A stretch of DNA of 35,011 nt from Verrucomicrobiota bacterium (GCA_018239675.1 JAFEGX010000128.1:1-35011); one strand, 5' to 3'; numbered from the stretch's first letter, positions 24,924-32,309 are shown. Notes: generated by a model from the letters alone, not told the origin. Made by a program: numbers and translations.

Positions 24924-26432
24924 TCAGGCGCGGAAGCCTTGGGCGAGATGGTAGTAGACCTCGTTGTTCCGGAGCGACTGCTTGAAGTCGGCGAGGCGGG
25001 TGTCGGCGTCGACGGTGAGCAGCTCGATGCCGGCGATCGTGGCGAAATCCTCGAGCATCTCGGCGGTGACCGCGTAGCTGTAGCCGGTGTGGTGGGCGCC
25101 GCCGGCGAGGATCCACGCGGCGCAGGCGGTCTTGAAGCTCGGCTGGCACTCCCAGACGGCGCGCGCCACGGGCAGCTTCGGGAGCTTCGGCGGCTTCACG
25201 GCAGTAACGGTGTTGACGACGAGGCGGAAGCGGTTGCCGAGGTCGACGAGCGACGCGTTCAGCGCCGGGCCGGCGGGAGCGTCAAACACGAGGCGCACGG
25301 GGTCCTCCTTGCCGCCGATGCCGAGCGGGTGGATCTCGACCGTCGGCTGGGCCGCGGCGATCGACGGACAGATCTCCAGCATGTGCGCGCCGAGCACCTG
25401 GTGGCGCCGCGGGTCGAGGTGGTAGGTGTAGTCCTCCATGAACGACGTGCCGCCCGGCAGGCCGGCGCCCATGACCTTCATCGCCCGCACCAGCGCCGAG
25501 GTCTTCCAGTCGCCCTCGCCACCGAAACCGTAGCCGGCCCCCATCAGGCGCTGGGTCGCCATGCCCGGCAGCTGCCGCAGCCCGTGCAGGTCCTCGAACG
25601 TGTCCGTGAAACCCTTCGCGCCGGCCTCCTCGAGGAAGGCGGTGAGCGCGAGCTCCAGCCGCGCGCTGTAGCGCAGCTCGTCGTGGCGCGCGCCGCCCTT
25701 CCGCAGCGCCGGGACAATCCGGTAGGCGTGGGCGTAGTCGGCGCAGAGGGCGGTGACCGCCGACTCCTTGACCGCGTTCACCCGGGCGACGAGGTCGCCG
25801 ATGCCATAGCCGTTGACCGCAAAGCCGAGCTTCATCTCGGCCGAGACCTTGTCGCCCTCCGTGACCGCGACCTGGCGCATGTTGTCGCCGAAGCGGACAA
25901 ACCGCGCGCCCTGCCAGTCGTGCCACGCGCGGGCGGCGCGCATCCAGGCGCCGATGCGGTCCTGGACCTCGGCATCGCTCCAGTGGCCGACCACCACCTT
26001 CCGGCCGAGCCGCATGCGGGTGTGGATGAACCCCGCCTCGCGGTCGCCGTGCGCCGCCTGGTTGAGGTTCATGAAGTCCATGTCGATCGTGCCCCACGGG
26101 AGGTCCCGGTTGAACTGCGTGTGCAGATGCAAGAACGGCTTCCGCACCAGGTTCAGCCCGCGGATCCACATTTTCGACGGCGAGAACGTGTGCATCCACA
26201 GGATGAGTCCGGCGCAGTTCGCATCGTGGTTGGCCGCGAGCATGACGTTCGTGATCTCGTCTGGCGTGGTGAGCAGCGCCTTGAACACGGTCTTGAGCGG
26301 CAGCCGCCGCGAGGCGGCCAGGGCGTCGACTACCGCCTGGGCGTTGGCGGCAACCTGCTGGAGCGGGCCGGGGCCGTAGAGGTGCTGCGAGCCGCAGACA
26401 AACCAGATTTCAGGCGAGGCGAGGTGTTTCAT
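24924..26432 (-). CDS. araA: L-arabinose isomerase
   Basis: 502 aa (E. coli AraA: 500 aa). It interconverts L-arabinose and L-ribulose in the cytosol and needs a divalent metal. Metal ligands fall at the same numbers as in E. coli: E306 (GGEGDW), E333 (FMEDY) and H350 (LGAHML), with the final histidine pair at H447-H448 (GGAHHTGY). The N-terminal [14 protein letters not shown] and [12 protein letters not shown] are family hallmarks. It lies 150 bp downstream of araB and upstream of araD. Confidence 0.97.
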   Translation of the reverse strand: MKHLASPEIWFVCGSQHLYGPGPLQQVAANAQAVVDALAASRRLPLKTVFKALLTTPDEITNVMLAANHDANCAGLILWMHTFSPSKMWIRGLNLVRKPFLHLHTQFNRDLPWGTIDMDFMNLNQAAHGDREAGFIHTRMRLGRKVVVGHWSDAEVQDRIGAWMRAARAWHDWQGARFVRFGDNMRQVAVTEGDKVSAEMKLGFAVNGYGIGDLVARVNAVKESAVTALCADYAHAYRIVPALRKGGARHDELRYSARLELALTAFLEEAGAKGFTDTFEDLHGLRQLPGMATQRLMGAGYGFGGEGDWKTSALVRAMKVMGAGLPGGTSFMEDYTYHLDPRRHQVLGAHMLEICPSIAAAQPTVEIHPLGIGGKEDPVRLVFDAPAGPALNASLVDLGNRFRLVVNTVTAVKPPKLPKLPVARAVWECQPSFKTACAAWILAGGAHHTGYSYAVTAEMLEDFATIAGIELLTVDADTRLADFKQSLRNNEVYYHLAQGFRA

Positions 26433-26448
26433 GGGAATTCGGCAAACC

Positions 26449-26490
26449 GGAGGACGGGAAATGGAAGACCGGAGGTGGAAGATGGGAGAT
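26449..26490. repeat. Single heptamer array (six units) upstream of araA
   Basis: 42 bp made of exactly six degenerate 7-bp units (ggaggac, gggaaat, ggaagac and so on). It lies 16 bp upstream of the araA start codon and is pyrimidine-rich on the coding strand. There is no inverted partner in the araB-araA gap. Confidence 0.7.
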
Positions 26491-26522
26491 CGAAAGGGGC
26501 GCGGTAGGCTTGGGTGATAAGG

Positions 26523-26572
26523 TGCGCGGAGCGAAGCCGCGCAGGGATGAACCGGGAAAGGCGCCTCGCGCC
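26523..26572. other. Two short hairpins in the araB-araA gap
   Basis: Stem 1: tgcgcgg (26523-26529), 7-nt loop, ccgcgca (26537-26543). Stem 2: ggcgc (26560-26564), 3-nt loop, gcgcc (26568-26572). Both follow the araB stop codon on the minus strand. There is no T tract. They may act in mRNA processing between araB and araA; termination is not supported. Confidence 0.5.
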
Positions 26573-26582
26573 GGCCGGACGG

Positions 26583-28253
26583 TCAGGCGCGGGTGGCCTC
26601 CTTGATCGCGAGGAGCTGCTTCATGACGGCTGAGAGGTCGGCCGACCGGTTGAGGCCGCCGAGCGCGTCGTGGAGCTGGCGGTAGATCCCATAGAGCTCG
26701 TGGTACACGCGCTGATTCGCGGCTTTCGGCCGGTAGGCGGTCTTCTTCAGCGAGGTCATCTTCGCCTGCGCCGACGGGAAATCCGGGTAGGCCCCGGCCA
26801 CCACGGCGGCCCCGACGGCCGCGCCGAGGGCGCAGGCCTGCGAGGAGCCCGCGACCAGCATCGTGCAGCCGGTGACGTCGGCGTAGATCTGCATGAGCAG
26901 CGGATTCTTTTCCGCGATCCCGCCCGCGCAGACCACGCGGTCGATCGGCACGCCGTATTCCTTGAAGCGCTCGATGATCGCCCGCGCACCGAACGCGGTT
27001 GCCTCGATCAGGGCGCGGTAAATCTCGGCCTGCGTGGTGTGCAGCGTCTGGCCGAGCAGCAGGCCGGAGAGCGTTGGATCGACCAGGATGGTCCGGTTGC
27101 CGTTGTTCCAGTCGAGCGCCACCAGGCCGCTCTCGCCGGGGCGCAGCTTGGCGGCCTGCTGGGTGAGGACGGCGTGGCGGCGGTCGTCGCCTCCGCAGAC
27201 GACCTCGACCCACCACTTGAAAATGTCGCCAACCGCCGACTGGCCGGCCTCGAGGCCGTAGAAGCCGGGCAGGATCGCGCCCTTCACGATGCCGCAGATG
27301 CCGGGGATGTCGGGCACGGTCTTCGCGGCGGACACCACGCCGCAGTCGCACGTCGAGGTGCCGATGACCTTGACCAAGGTGCCCTCGCGGACGCCGCTGC
27401 CGATGGCGCCGTAGTGGACGTCCATCTCGCCGATCGCGATCGGGAGGCCCGCCGGCAGTCCGAGCCGCGCCGCCCACACCTCGCTCAGCCGGCCCGCAAG
27501 GGCGGTCGCGTCATGGGCTCGCTCGTACAGCCGGTCGCGCAGGGCGGCGAGCTTCGGGTCGAGCATCGCGAGGAATTCCTGGTCGGGAAGCCCGCCCCAC
27601 TCGTCGCAGTACAGCGCCTTGTGCCCCGCCATACAGACGCCGCGCCGGATCTTGCCGGGGTCGGTGACGCCGGCGAGCACCGAAGGGACCCAGTCGGCCA
27701 GCTCGACCCACGAGTACGCCGCGTCGAAAACCGCAGGCGCGACATTGAGGCAGTGCCAGATCTTGGACCAGAACCACTCCGAGGAATAGGTGTTGCCGCA
27801 CTTGGCGATGTACTGGGGCCGGTGCTGCGCGGCCAGCGCCGTGATCTTCGCGGCTTCGCGCCAGCCGGTGTGGTCCTTCCACAGCCAGCATTGGGCGTGG
27901 AGGTTCTTCCTCCACTCGCGGGCCATCGCCAGCGGGACGTTGTTCAGGTCGACAGGCAGCGGGCTAGAGCCCGTGGTGTCGACGCCGAGGCCAATCACGC
28001 GCGCCACGCTGAAGCCGCGCTGCTTTTTCGCCTGCGCGAGCGCGCCGCGGACGCTTTTCTCCAGGCCAACGAGGTAGTCGCCGGGATGCTGCCGGGCCAG
28101 GTGGTGGTCCTTGGCATCGAGCAGCACGCCCTGCTGCCCGCTGGGGTAGTTGACCACGCAGGAGCCGAACTCCTTGCCATCGCTCGTGCGCACGATGAGG
28201 CAGCGGACGGAATTGGTGCCGTAATCCAAACCGAGGGTGAACGTTGGGGTCAT
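26583..28253 (-). CDS. araB: Ribulokinase
   Basis: 556 aa FGGY-family kinase that phosphorylates L-ribulose to L-ribulose 5-phosphate. The N-terminal phosphate loop is LGLDYGTNSVRCLIV (8-22), followed by GVDTTGSSPLPVD, typical of ribulokinase. KVIGTSTCDCGV is the ribulokinase-specific loop in the second domain, and CAGGIAEKNPLLMQIYADVTG is the second FGGY signature. Length matches bacterial AraB (about 560 aa). It is first in the araBAD order. No AraC, GntR or LacI regulator is encoded in the window, so control of the operon is unknown. The 326-bp region upstream is mostly a nested repeat. Confidence 0.95.
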   Translation of the reverse strand: MTPTFTLGLDYGTNSVRCLIVRTSDGKEFGSCVVNYPSGQQGVLLDAKDHHLARQHPGDYLVGLEKSVRGALAQAKKQRGFSVARVIGLGVDTTGSSPLPVDLNNVPLAMAREWRKNLHAQCWLWKDHTGWREAAKITALAAQHRPQYIAKCGNTYSSEWFWSKIWHCLNVAPAVFDAAYSWVELADWVPSVLAGVTDPGKIRRGVCMAGHKALYCDEWGGLPDQEFLAMLDPKLAALRDRLYERAHDATALAGRLSEVWAARLGLPAGLPIAIGEMDVHYGAIGSGVREGTLVKVIGTSTCDCGVVSAAKTVPDIPGICGIVKGAILPGFYGLEAGQSAVGDIFKWWVEVVCGGDDRRHAVLTQQAAKLRPGESGLVALDWNNGNRTILVDPTLSGLLLGQTLHTTQAEIYRALIEATAFGARAIIERFKEYGVPIDRVVCAGGIAEKNPLLMQIYADVTGCTMLVAGSSQACALGAAVGAAVVAGAYPDFPSAQAKMTSLKKTAYRPKAANQRVYHELYGIYRQLHDALGGLNRSADLSAVMKQLLAIKEATRA

Positions 28254-28379
28254 GGCACCCGGAGGCTACGCGAGAGCAGGCCGGGGCCGCTAGAGGAAAG
28301 TTGCAGGCGCCGTGTCACGTATTGCGTGACGCGGCCGCCGCGGCCGTCCCGGGCGGGCCAGGATGCCATCTCCTGGTTC

Positions 28380-28549
28380 GGATTTGCCACCAAGGGCACG
28401 AAGCGCACGAAGACCAAGCCTTGGCCTTCGCGGTCGTGGCGGTCCTTGCGGTTAACCAGGATCGGATTCCGATCCATTTCACCGCAAAGATCGCCCAGAT
28501 CGGAAGCAGGCTTGGGCTTGGTGTGCTCCGTGGCCTTCGTGGCGAATCC
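28380..28549. repeat. Four-arm nested 9-bp-unit repeat in the gap 28254-28579
   Basis: The most complete copy of the family. Outer left 28380-28412 starts ggatttgccacc. Inner left 28426-28457 starts cttcgcgg and ends gcggttaacc. The centre holds a perfect 8-bp palindrome, ggatcgga/tccgatcc (28459-28475). Inner right 28478-28506 starts ttcaccgc. Outer right 28519-28549 ends ttcgtggcgaatcc. The outer arms match each other over about 31 bp with roughly seven mismatches, and the inner arms are also inverted. It lies between the IMPase stop and the araB start. Positions 28254-28379 show nothing assignable. Confidence 0.9.
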
Positions 28550-28579
28550 TGAGCGAAGAGACGGGGCAATAGGTCCCGT

Positions 28580-29584
28580 CTAGGCCAAGTGGCGGCGGAT
28601 CAGGCGGCGCAGGATCGGGCGAACGCGGCGGGCGAGCGCGGGGTTGGCGTATCCCATCCACGCGACCGGAGACGTGGTATCCAGCGGAACGCGCAGGGGC
28701 CGTCCGTCCGGCGTCTCCACCACCCCGCCAGCCTCGGTGAGGATCAGCGCGGTACAGATGTCGTACGGGTGGCAGCAGAGCGAGGCCCGCCCGAGCCCGA
28801 GTTTCGCGTAGGCCTGTGGCCGGAGATCGCCGAGCATGCGGTCGTGGCCAATCGCGAGCTCGTAGAGCTGGCCGCCGGAGGAGAGGTACTGGTCGTCAAA
28901 CACCAGCTGCCCGCCGTTGCGCCCCAACAGGCCGAGTTCGCGCCACAGGTCCTCCTCGATCCGGGCCAGCAGCGCCTTGCCCTCGGGGAAGAACCGCGCG
29001 ATCGAGGCGAAACCATGCTCGAAACCGGTCGCCCGCGAAGGCCGGGGCCGGAACGCCCGCGCGCGGCCGGTCCGGAGGTCGCAGGTCCGCGCGACCACGC
29101 CGCGACCCCGGACTGCGCTCAGTTGGTCCGCTCGGTCCTGCTTGCTCGTCGGCAGCTCCGTCATCGCCGCCACGACAATGTCGCCCAGGTGGGTCGCAGC
29201 GCCGCGCTGCGGGGCGAGCGCCGCCAGCGCCCAGGCGGAGCGCTTGTCATACATGAGGTTCCGCGTCCCGTCGATCGGGTCGAGGATGCACTTGAAGACG
29301 GTCCGTGCGACCGGCGTCCCACGGGGAAAGGTGACGGTGCCGTGGTCCTCGAGCCCCTCCATCACCAGCTCGACGGGCCACGCCCGCGGCCAGTGCCGTT
29401 GGAACCATGCGAGGATGGCGGCCTCGGAGATCCGGTCGACCTGATAGATCGTGTCGGCCGCGGTCACGCCCGCAACCCGCGCGAAGGTGTGCGCGCGCCG
29501 CGCCCGCGCCGCAATGAGCGTGTCCCGCAGCTCCGCCTGCAGCGCGCACAACAGCTTCCGGGCTTGCTCCAGTTTGTTTTTCAC
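28580..29584 (-). CDS. Inositol monophosphatase family protein
   Basis: 334 aa with a GTG start at 29584. The family metal-binding signature is LDPIDGTRNL in the first half. The C-terminal signature is a variant, HPYDICTALILTEAGG, where the usual WD is YD. LVMEGLEDHGT supplies the acidic residue upstream of the DPIDG motif. It is longer than typical IMPases (about 260-280 aa) because of an insertion with ARAFRPRPSRATGFEHG. A Mg-dependent sugar- or inositol-phosphate phosphatase is likely. There is no ATG near the 5' end of the frame: GTG 29584 (or TTG 29608) lies inside a repeat arm, and the stop of the GxxExxY gene is only 2 bp upstream of the GTG, which suggests translational coupling. Confidence 0.8.
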   Translation of the reverse strand: MKNKLEQARKLLCALQAELRDTLIAARARRAHTFARVAGVTAADTIYQVDRISEAAILAWFQRHWPRAWPVELVMEGLEDHGTVTFPRGTPVARTVFKCILDPIDGTRNLMYDKRSAWALAALAPQRGAATHLGDIVVAAMTELPTSKQDRADQLSAVRGRGVVARTCDLRTGRARAFRPRPSRATGFEHGFASIARFFPEGKALLARIEEDLWRELGLLGRNGGQLVFDDQYLSSGGQLYELAIGHDRMLGDLRPQAYAKLGLGRASLCCHPYDICTALILTEAGGVVETPDGRPLRVPLDTTSPVAWMGYANPALARRVRPILRRLIRRHLA

Positions 29585-29609
29585 CGCTAAGGCCGCCGAG
29601 ACCGCCAAG
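29580..29609. repeat. 9-bp-unit inner-type arm, 3' side of the GxxExxY gene
   Basis: The ttcaccgct/accgccaag module matches inner right arms at 28478-28506 and 22948-22978. It contains the GxxExxY stop codon (29587-29589) and the proposed GTG start of the IMPase gene (29582-29584). It is inverted relative to the arm at 29995-30026. Confidence 0.82.
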
Positions 29610-30006
29610 CAGGCTCAGGCAGGCCCAATACAACACGGTGCAGCCCTTCGCTGAGCAAGCGCACATTGAAATTCACCAGATACGCGAGCTGGAGCTTCGA
29701 CAACCGGAGATAGGCCAAGACTTGGGCGCGGTGGATCGGCTCAATCCGCTCGACCGCCTTGAGCTCGATAATGACCCGCTCGGCGACGAGCAGGTCTACG
29801 CGATAGCCTCCGTCGATTTTCATGCCCTGATAGACCAAAGGCAGGGCCTTCTGGCGCTCCACCGCGATGCCACAACGGCCAAGCTCAAAGGCGAGGCATT
29901 GCTCATAGGAGGATTCAAGCAAGCCCGGCCCAAGTTCACGGTGTACCAGCATCGCCGCGTCCACCACCTGCTTTCCCAGCTGTTCAATATCCATCTTCGC
30001 GATCAT
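29587..30006 (-). CDS. GxxExxY protein (PD-(D/E)XK nuclease-superfamily fold)
   Basis: 139 aa. The name-giving motif is G28-LL-E31-SS-Y34, preceded by VHRELGP. A nuclease-like core follows: D71 in YRVDLL and E81-L-K83 in IIELKAV, matching the D-(E)xK pattern of the PD-(D/E)XK superfamily. The final LAYLVNFN region is also typical. The molecular function of GxxExxY proteins is not established. Both the start codon (30004-30006) and the stop codon (29587-29589) lie inside inverted arms of the 9-bp-unit repeat family, and the last residues (PEPAWRSRRP) are encoded by repeat sequence. It is predicted cytosolic. Confidence 0.88.
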   Translation of the reverse strand: MIAKMDIEQLGKQVVDAAMLVHRELGPGLLESSYEQCLAFELGRCGIAVERQKALPLVYQGMKIDGGYRVDLLVAERVIIELKAVERIEPIHRAQVLAYLRLSKLQLAYLVNFNVRLLSEGLHRVVLGLPEPAWRSRRP

Positions 30007-30026
30007 AGCGGTCTTGGCGGTTAACC
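29995..30026. repeat. 9-bp-unit inner-type arm, 5' side of the GxxExxY gene
   Basis: This module starts cttcgcgatc and ends ggcggttaacc. It closely matches inner left arms at 28426-28457 and 22897-22924. It contains the GxxExxY ATG. Together with 29580-29609 it forms terminal inverted repeats around the gene. The 110 bp from here to the URO-D-family start (30141) show nothing else recognisable. Confidence 0.85.
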
Positions 30027-30140
30027 AATCGGGAAGGCGGTCACAGCAACGGGCCTAACAGCCGGATGCAGGGGCGCTTCAAACGCGCGGGGCCGGAAGG
30101 CGAAGGTTGCAGCCACGGTGACACCCGTTACCCGGTCTCC

Positions 30141-31247
30141 ATGCCCCAGTCACCCCGTGCCCGTGCCCTCGCCGTGCTGCGCGGCCAGCGGCCCGATTGC
30201 GTCCCGTGGTTCGGCGACCTCGACTACCTCGCCACCGCGCAGATCGGGCGCGGCCAGCGCCCGGAGGGCTTCAAGCAGAGCGCCGCGTACCTCGACTGGC
30301 ACCGCGAGCTGAACCTCGGTTTCTACCTGCAGGGTTACTTCCCCTTCCAGGCCGTCGTCGAGGGCTGCGACACCCGGGAGTGGCGCGAAGGTCACGACCG
30401 CGTCCGCCAGTTCATCACGCCAAAGGGCACGCTCCAGGAGAGCTGGCGCTGGCTGCCGGAGTCGTTCACCGAGGGACCGGTCGAGCATTTCCTCAAGAGC
30501 GCCGCGGACCTGCCAGCCTACCAGTACCTGCACGCGCACACCCGCTACGTCGCCGACTACGCCTTCGGCCTCGAGCGGGGACCCCAGATCGGCGAGGGCG
30601 GCCTTCACCTCGCCTACCTTCCGAAGAGCCCGTTCATGCAGCTGGTGGCTCTCGACGCGGGCATCATCGCAACGGTCGACATGCTCGACGACGCCCCGGC
30701 GCTGTTCGCGGAAACGCTGGCGGTCGTCGAGCAGTCGCACGACGCCGCGGCGGCCCTGGCGGTGGCGGGCCCCGCGGAGCTGCTGATGATCCCGGAGAAC
30801 CTCTCGTCCGAGAGCGTCGGCCCGGCGCTGTTCGAGCGGTTCATGCGCGGCTACCAGCAGAAATGGACCGCGCGAATTCGCGCCGCGGGCAAGTTCTCGT
30901 GCATGCATCTCGACGGCACGCTGCGCGGCCTGCTGCGGCAGGAGTGCACCGTCGGCTACGACTTCATCGAGAGCCTCACGCCGTCGCCGGTCGGCGATCT
31001 TGCGGTCGAGGAATGGAAGGCGTTCTGCGGGCCGACTCCGACCCGGTTCTGGGGCGGGATACCCGGTGCGTACTTCGCGCCGTCCGTGAGCGAGGCGGAG
31101 TTCGAGCGCCACGTGCGCGCGACGCTGGCCGTCATGCGCACCGAACCGCGCTACATCCTCGGCGTGGCCGACCAGGTCCCGCCCGACGGCCTGGAGCACC
31201 GCCTGCGTCGCGTCGCCGAGTGGGTCGAGGAATGCGGGAGATACTAG
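30141..31247 (+). CDS. Uroporphyrinogen decarboxylase (URO-D) family protein
   Basis: 368 aa. It begins RARALAVLRGQRPDCVPWFGD, the usual opening of URO-D/MtaA-type barrels, and ends with ILGVADQVPPDGLEHRLRRVAEWV, the usual closing helix. The middle motif KFSCMHLDGTLRGLL replaces the H-x-C zinc motif of corrinoid methyltransferases. True HemE residues for haem synthesis are not evident, so a catabolic or methyltransferase-like member is more likely than haem biosynthesis. ATG 30141 fits the family start; the frame is open from 30066, but that extension has no family similarity. It is divergent from the GxxExxY gene and on the same strand as the PhyH gene downstream. Confidence 0.85.
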   Translation: MPQSPRARALAVLRGQRPDCVPWFGDLDYLATAQIGRGQRPEGFKQSAAYLDWHRELNLGFYLQGYFPFQAVVEGCDTREWREGHDRVRQFITPKGTLQESWRWLPESFTEGPVEHFLKSAADLPAYQYLHAHTRYVADYAFGLERGPQIGEGGLHLAYLPKSPFMQLVALDAGIIATVDMLDDAPALFAETLAVVEQSHDAAAALAVAGPAELLMIPENLSSESVGPALFERFMRGYQQKWTARIRAAGKFSCMHLDGTLRGLLRQECTVGYDFIESLTPSPVGDLAVEEWKAFCGPTPTRFWGGIPGAYFAPSVSEAEFERHVRATLAVMRTEPRYILGVADQVPPDGLEHRLRRVAEWVEECGRY

Positions 31248-31269
31248 GGCGATCGGGCACCCGCGCCCG

Positions 31270-31390
31270 AAGTCGAAGTTCACAGGTTCTGGCAGGCCAG
31301 GTCGCAAGTCACAGGTTCCAAGTCGCAGGTGTCGTGCGCGGCTTCGCCGCGGCCAGCTGACGTTCGACCTTCGACCTGAAACCTTCGACC
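31270..31390. repeat. Heptamer inverted-repeat element (aggtcgc/aagtcac family)
   Basis: Left array 31270-31333 has units such as aggtcgc, aagtcac and aggttcc, with one 8-bp unit. Right array 31358-31390 has inverted ttcgacc-type units. The spacer of about 24 bp holds a small gcggc/gccgc-type hairpin. It starts 22 bp after the URO-D-family stop codon. It is another unit sequence with the same 7-bp period. Confidence 0.82.
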
Positions 31391-31412
31391 CATCCGGCGC
31401 CCGCGCCGGATG
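31391..31412. other. Perfect 10-bp-stem hairpin before the third PhyH gene
   Basis: catccggcgc (31391-31400), 2-nt loop, gcgccggatg (31403-31412), directly adjoining the heptamer array. The in-frame ATG at 31410 is inside the 3' side of this stem. The rest of the gap to 31467 shows no other feature. Confidence 0.75.
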
Positions 31413-31466
31413 GAATTGGATTGTGCCGCGGGTGAATGCCACTACCCCACCTTCACCCCTCCGCCG

Positions 31467-32309
31467 ATGTCGACCCCGTCGTCCCCCGTCCCGGCCGCAC
31501 CCACCGCGGCCGAACGTTTTTATTTCGAGACCCAGGGTTACCTGGTGCTCGAGAATTTCCTCACGCCCGCGCACGTCGCGCGCCTGCAGGTCGCGCTCAC
31601 GCCGGCGGTGGCGCGCCGCCGCCAGGGCGTGCCAGCCGGCTGGAAGTGGCAGTGGCCGCCACGCAACAGCCATGACCTCACCCAGATCCAGGGCGAGCGG
31701 AGCACGCGGATCCTCAACCTGCTTGAGGACGACCCGGCGTTCCTCGAGCTCATGCTTTGGCCCGCGCTGCAGCCGTATGTGCACGCGCTCCTCAATCCCG
31801 CGCCGCACTACCATGCGTCGGACGCGATCGTCGAGGACGCGCGCGACTTCCGGAACCGCTTCGGCGGCTGGCACCGCGACGGCGCCGACAACGGCTACCG
31901 CCAGCTCGGGCACGAGATTCCCCTGCTCCAGCTCAAGGTCGGCTATTACCTCAGCGACATGACCCAGCCGTGGCGCGGCAACTTGACGGTAGTGCCCGGC
32001 AGCCACCTCTCGCGCGCCGAGCTCGCGCCGGAGCAGGCGAACCGGCGCGATTTCTTCCCGGGCGCGGTGCAGGTCTGCGCCCCGGCCGGCACGGCGATTC
32101 TCTTCCACAACGCGATCTGGCACACCGCGGCGCCGTACGCGGAGGGAGCGCCGGGCCGCACGATGCTCTACTACGCCTACGAGCATCCCTGGATGCTGGC
32201 CTCGTACGCCCACTGGAACTACAGCAAGACTTTCTACAACGAACGCCTGCCGCGCGAGCACCGGTCGTTCTTCCACGGATTCGTGTTCGACCCGCCCGAG
32301 CTGCGCTGA
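31467..32309 (+). CDS. Phytanoyl-CoA dioxygenase (PhyH) family protein, copy 3
   Basis: 280 aa from ATG 31467. Iron ligands are H136-R-D138 (GGWHRDGAD) and H219 (AIWHTAAP). R231 follows for 2-oxoglutarate, with the signature GNLTVVPGSHLSR at 171-183. The region before residue 15 is not conserved. An alternative ATG at 31410 would add 19 residues, but it lies within a perfect hairpin. It also sits 19 bp after a heptamer array, a distance seen at other genes, so it is not excluded. The protein differs strongly from the PhyH proteins at 2.4 and 5.6 kb. It is probably cytosolic and follows the URO-D-family gene. Confidence 0.87.
   Translation: MSTPSSPVPAAPTAAERFYFETQGYLVLENFLTPAHVARLQVALTPAVARRRQGVPAGWKWQWPPRNSHDLTQIQGERSTRILNLLEDDPAFLELMLWPALQPYVHALLNPAPHYHASDAIVEDARDFRNRFGGWHRDGADNGYRQLGHEIPLLQLKVGYYLSDMTQPWRGNLTVVPGSHLSRAELAPEQANRRDFFPGAVQVCAPAGTAILFHNAIWHTAAPYAEGAPGRTMLYYAYEHPWMLASYAHWNYSKTFYNERLPREHRSFFHGFVFDPPELR

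Noticed and set aside
30141..31247. Haem biosynthesis HemE assignment for the URO-D-family gene
   Set aside because: The family fold is clear, but the conserved HemE substrate residues are not evident and no haem genes are nearby, so only the family name is given.
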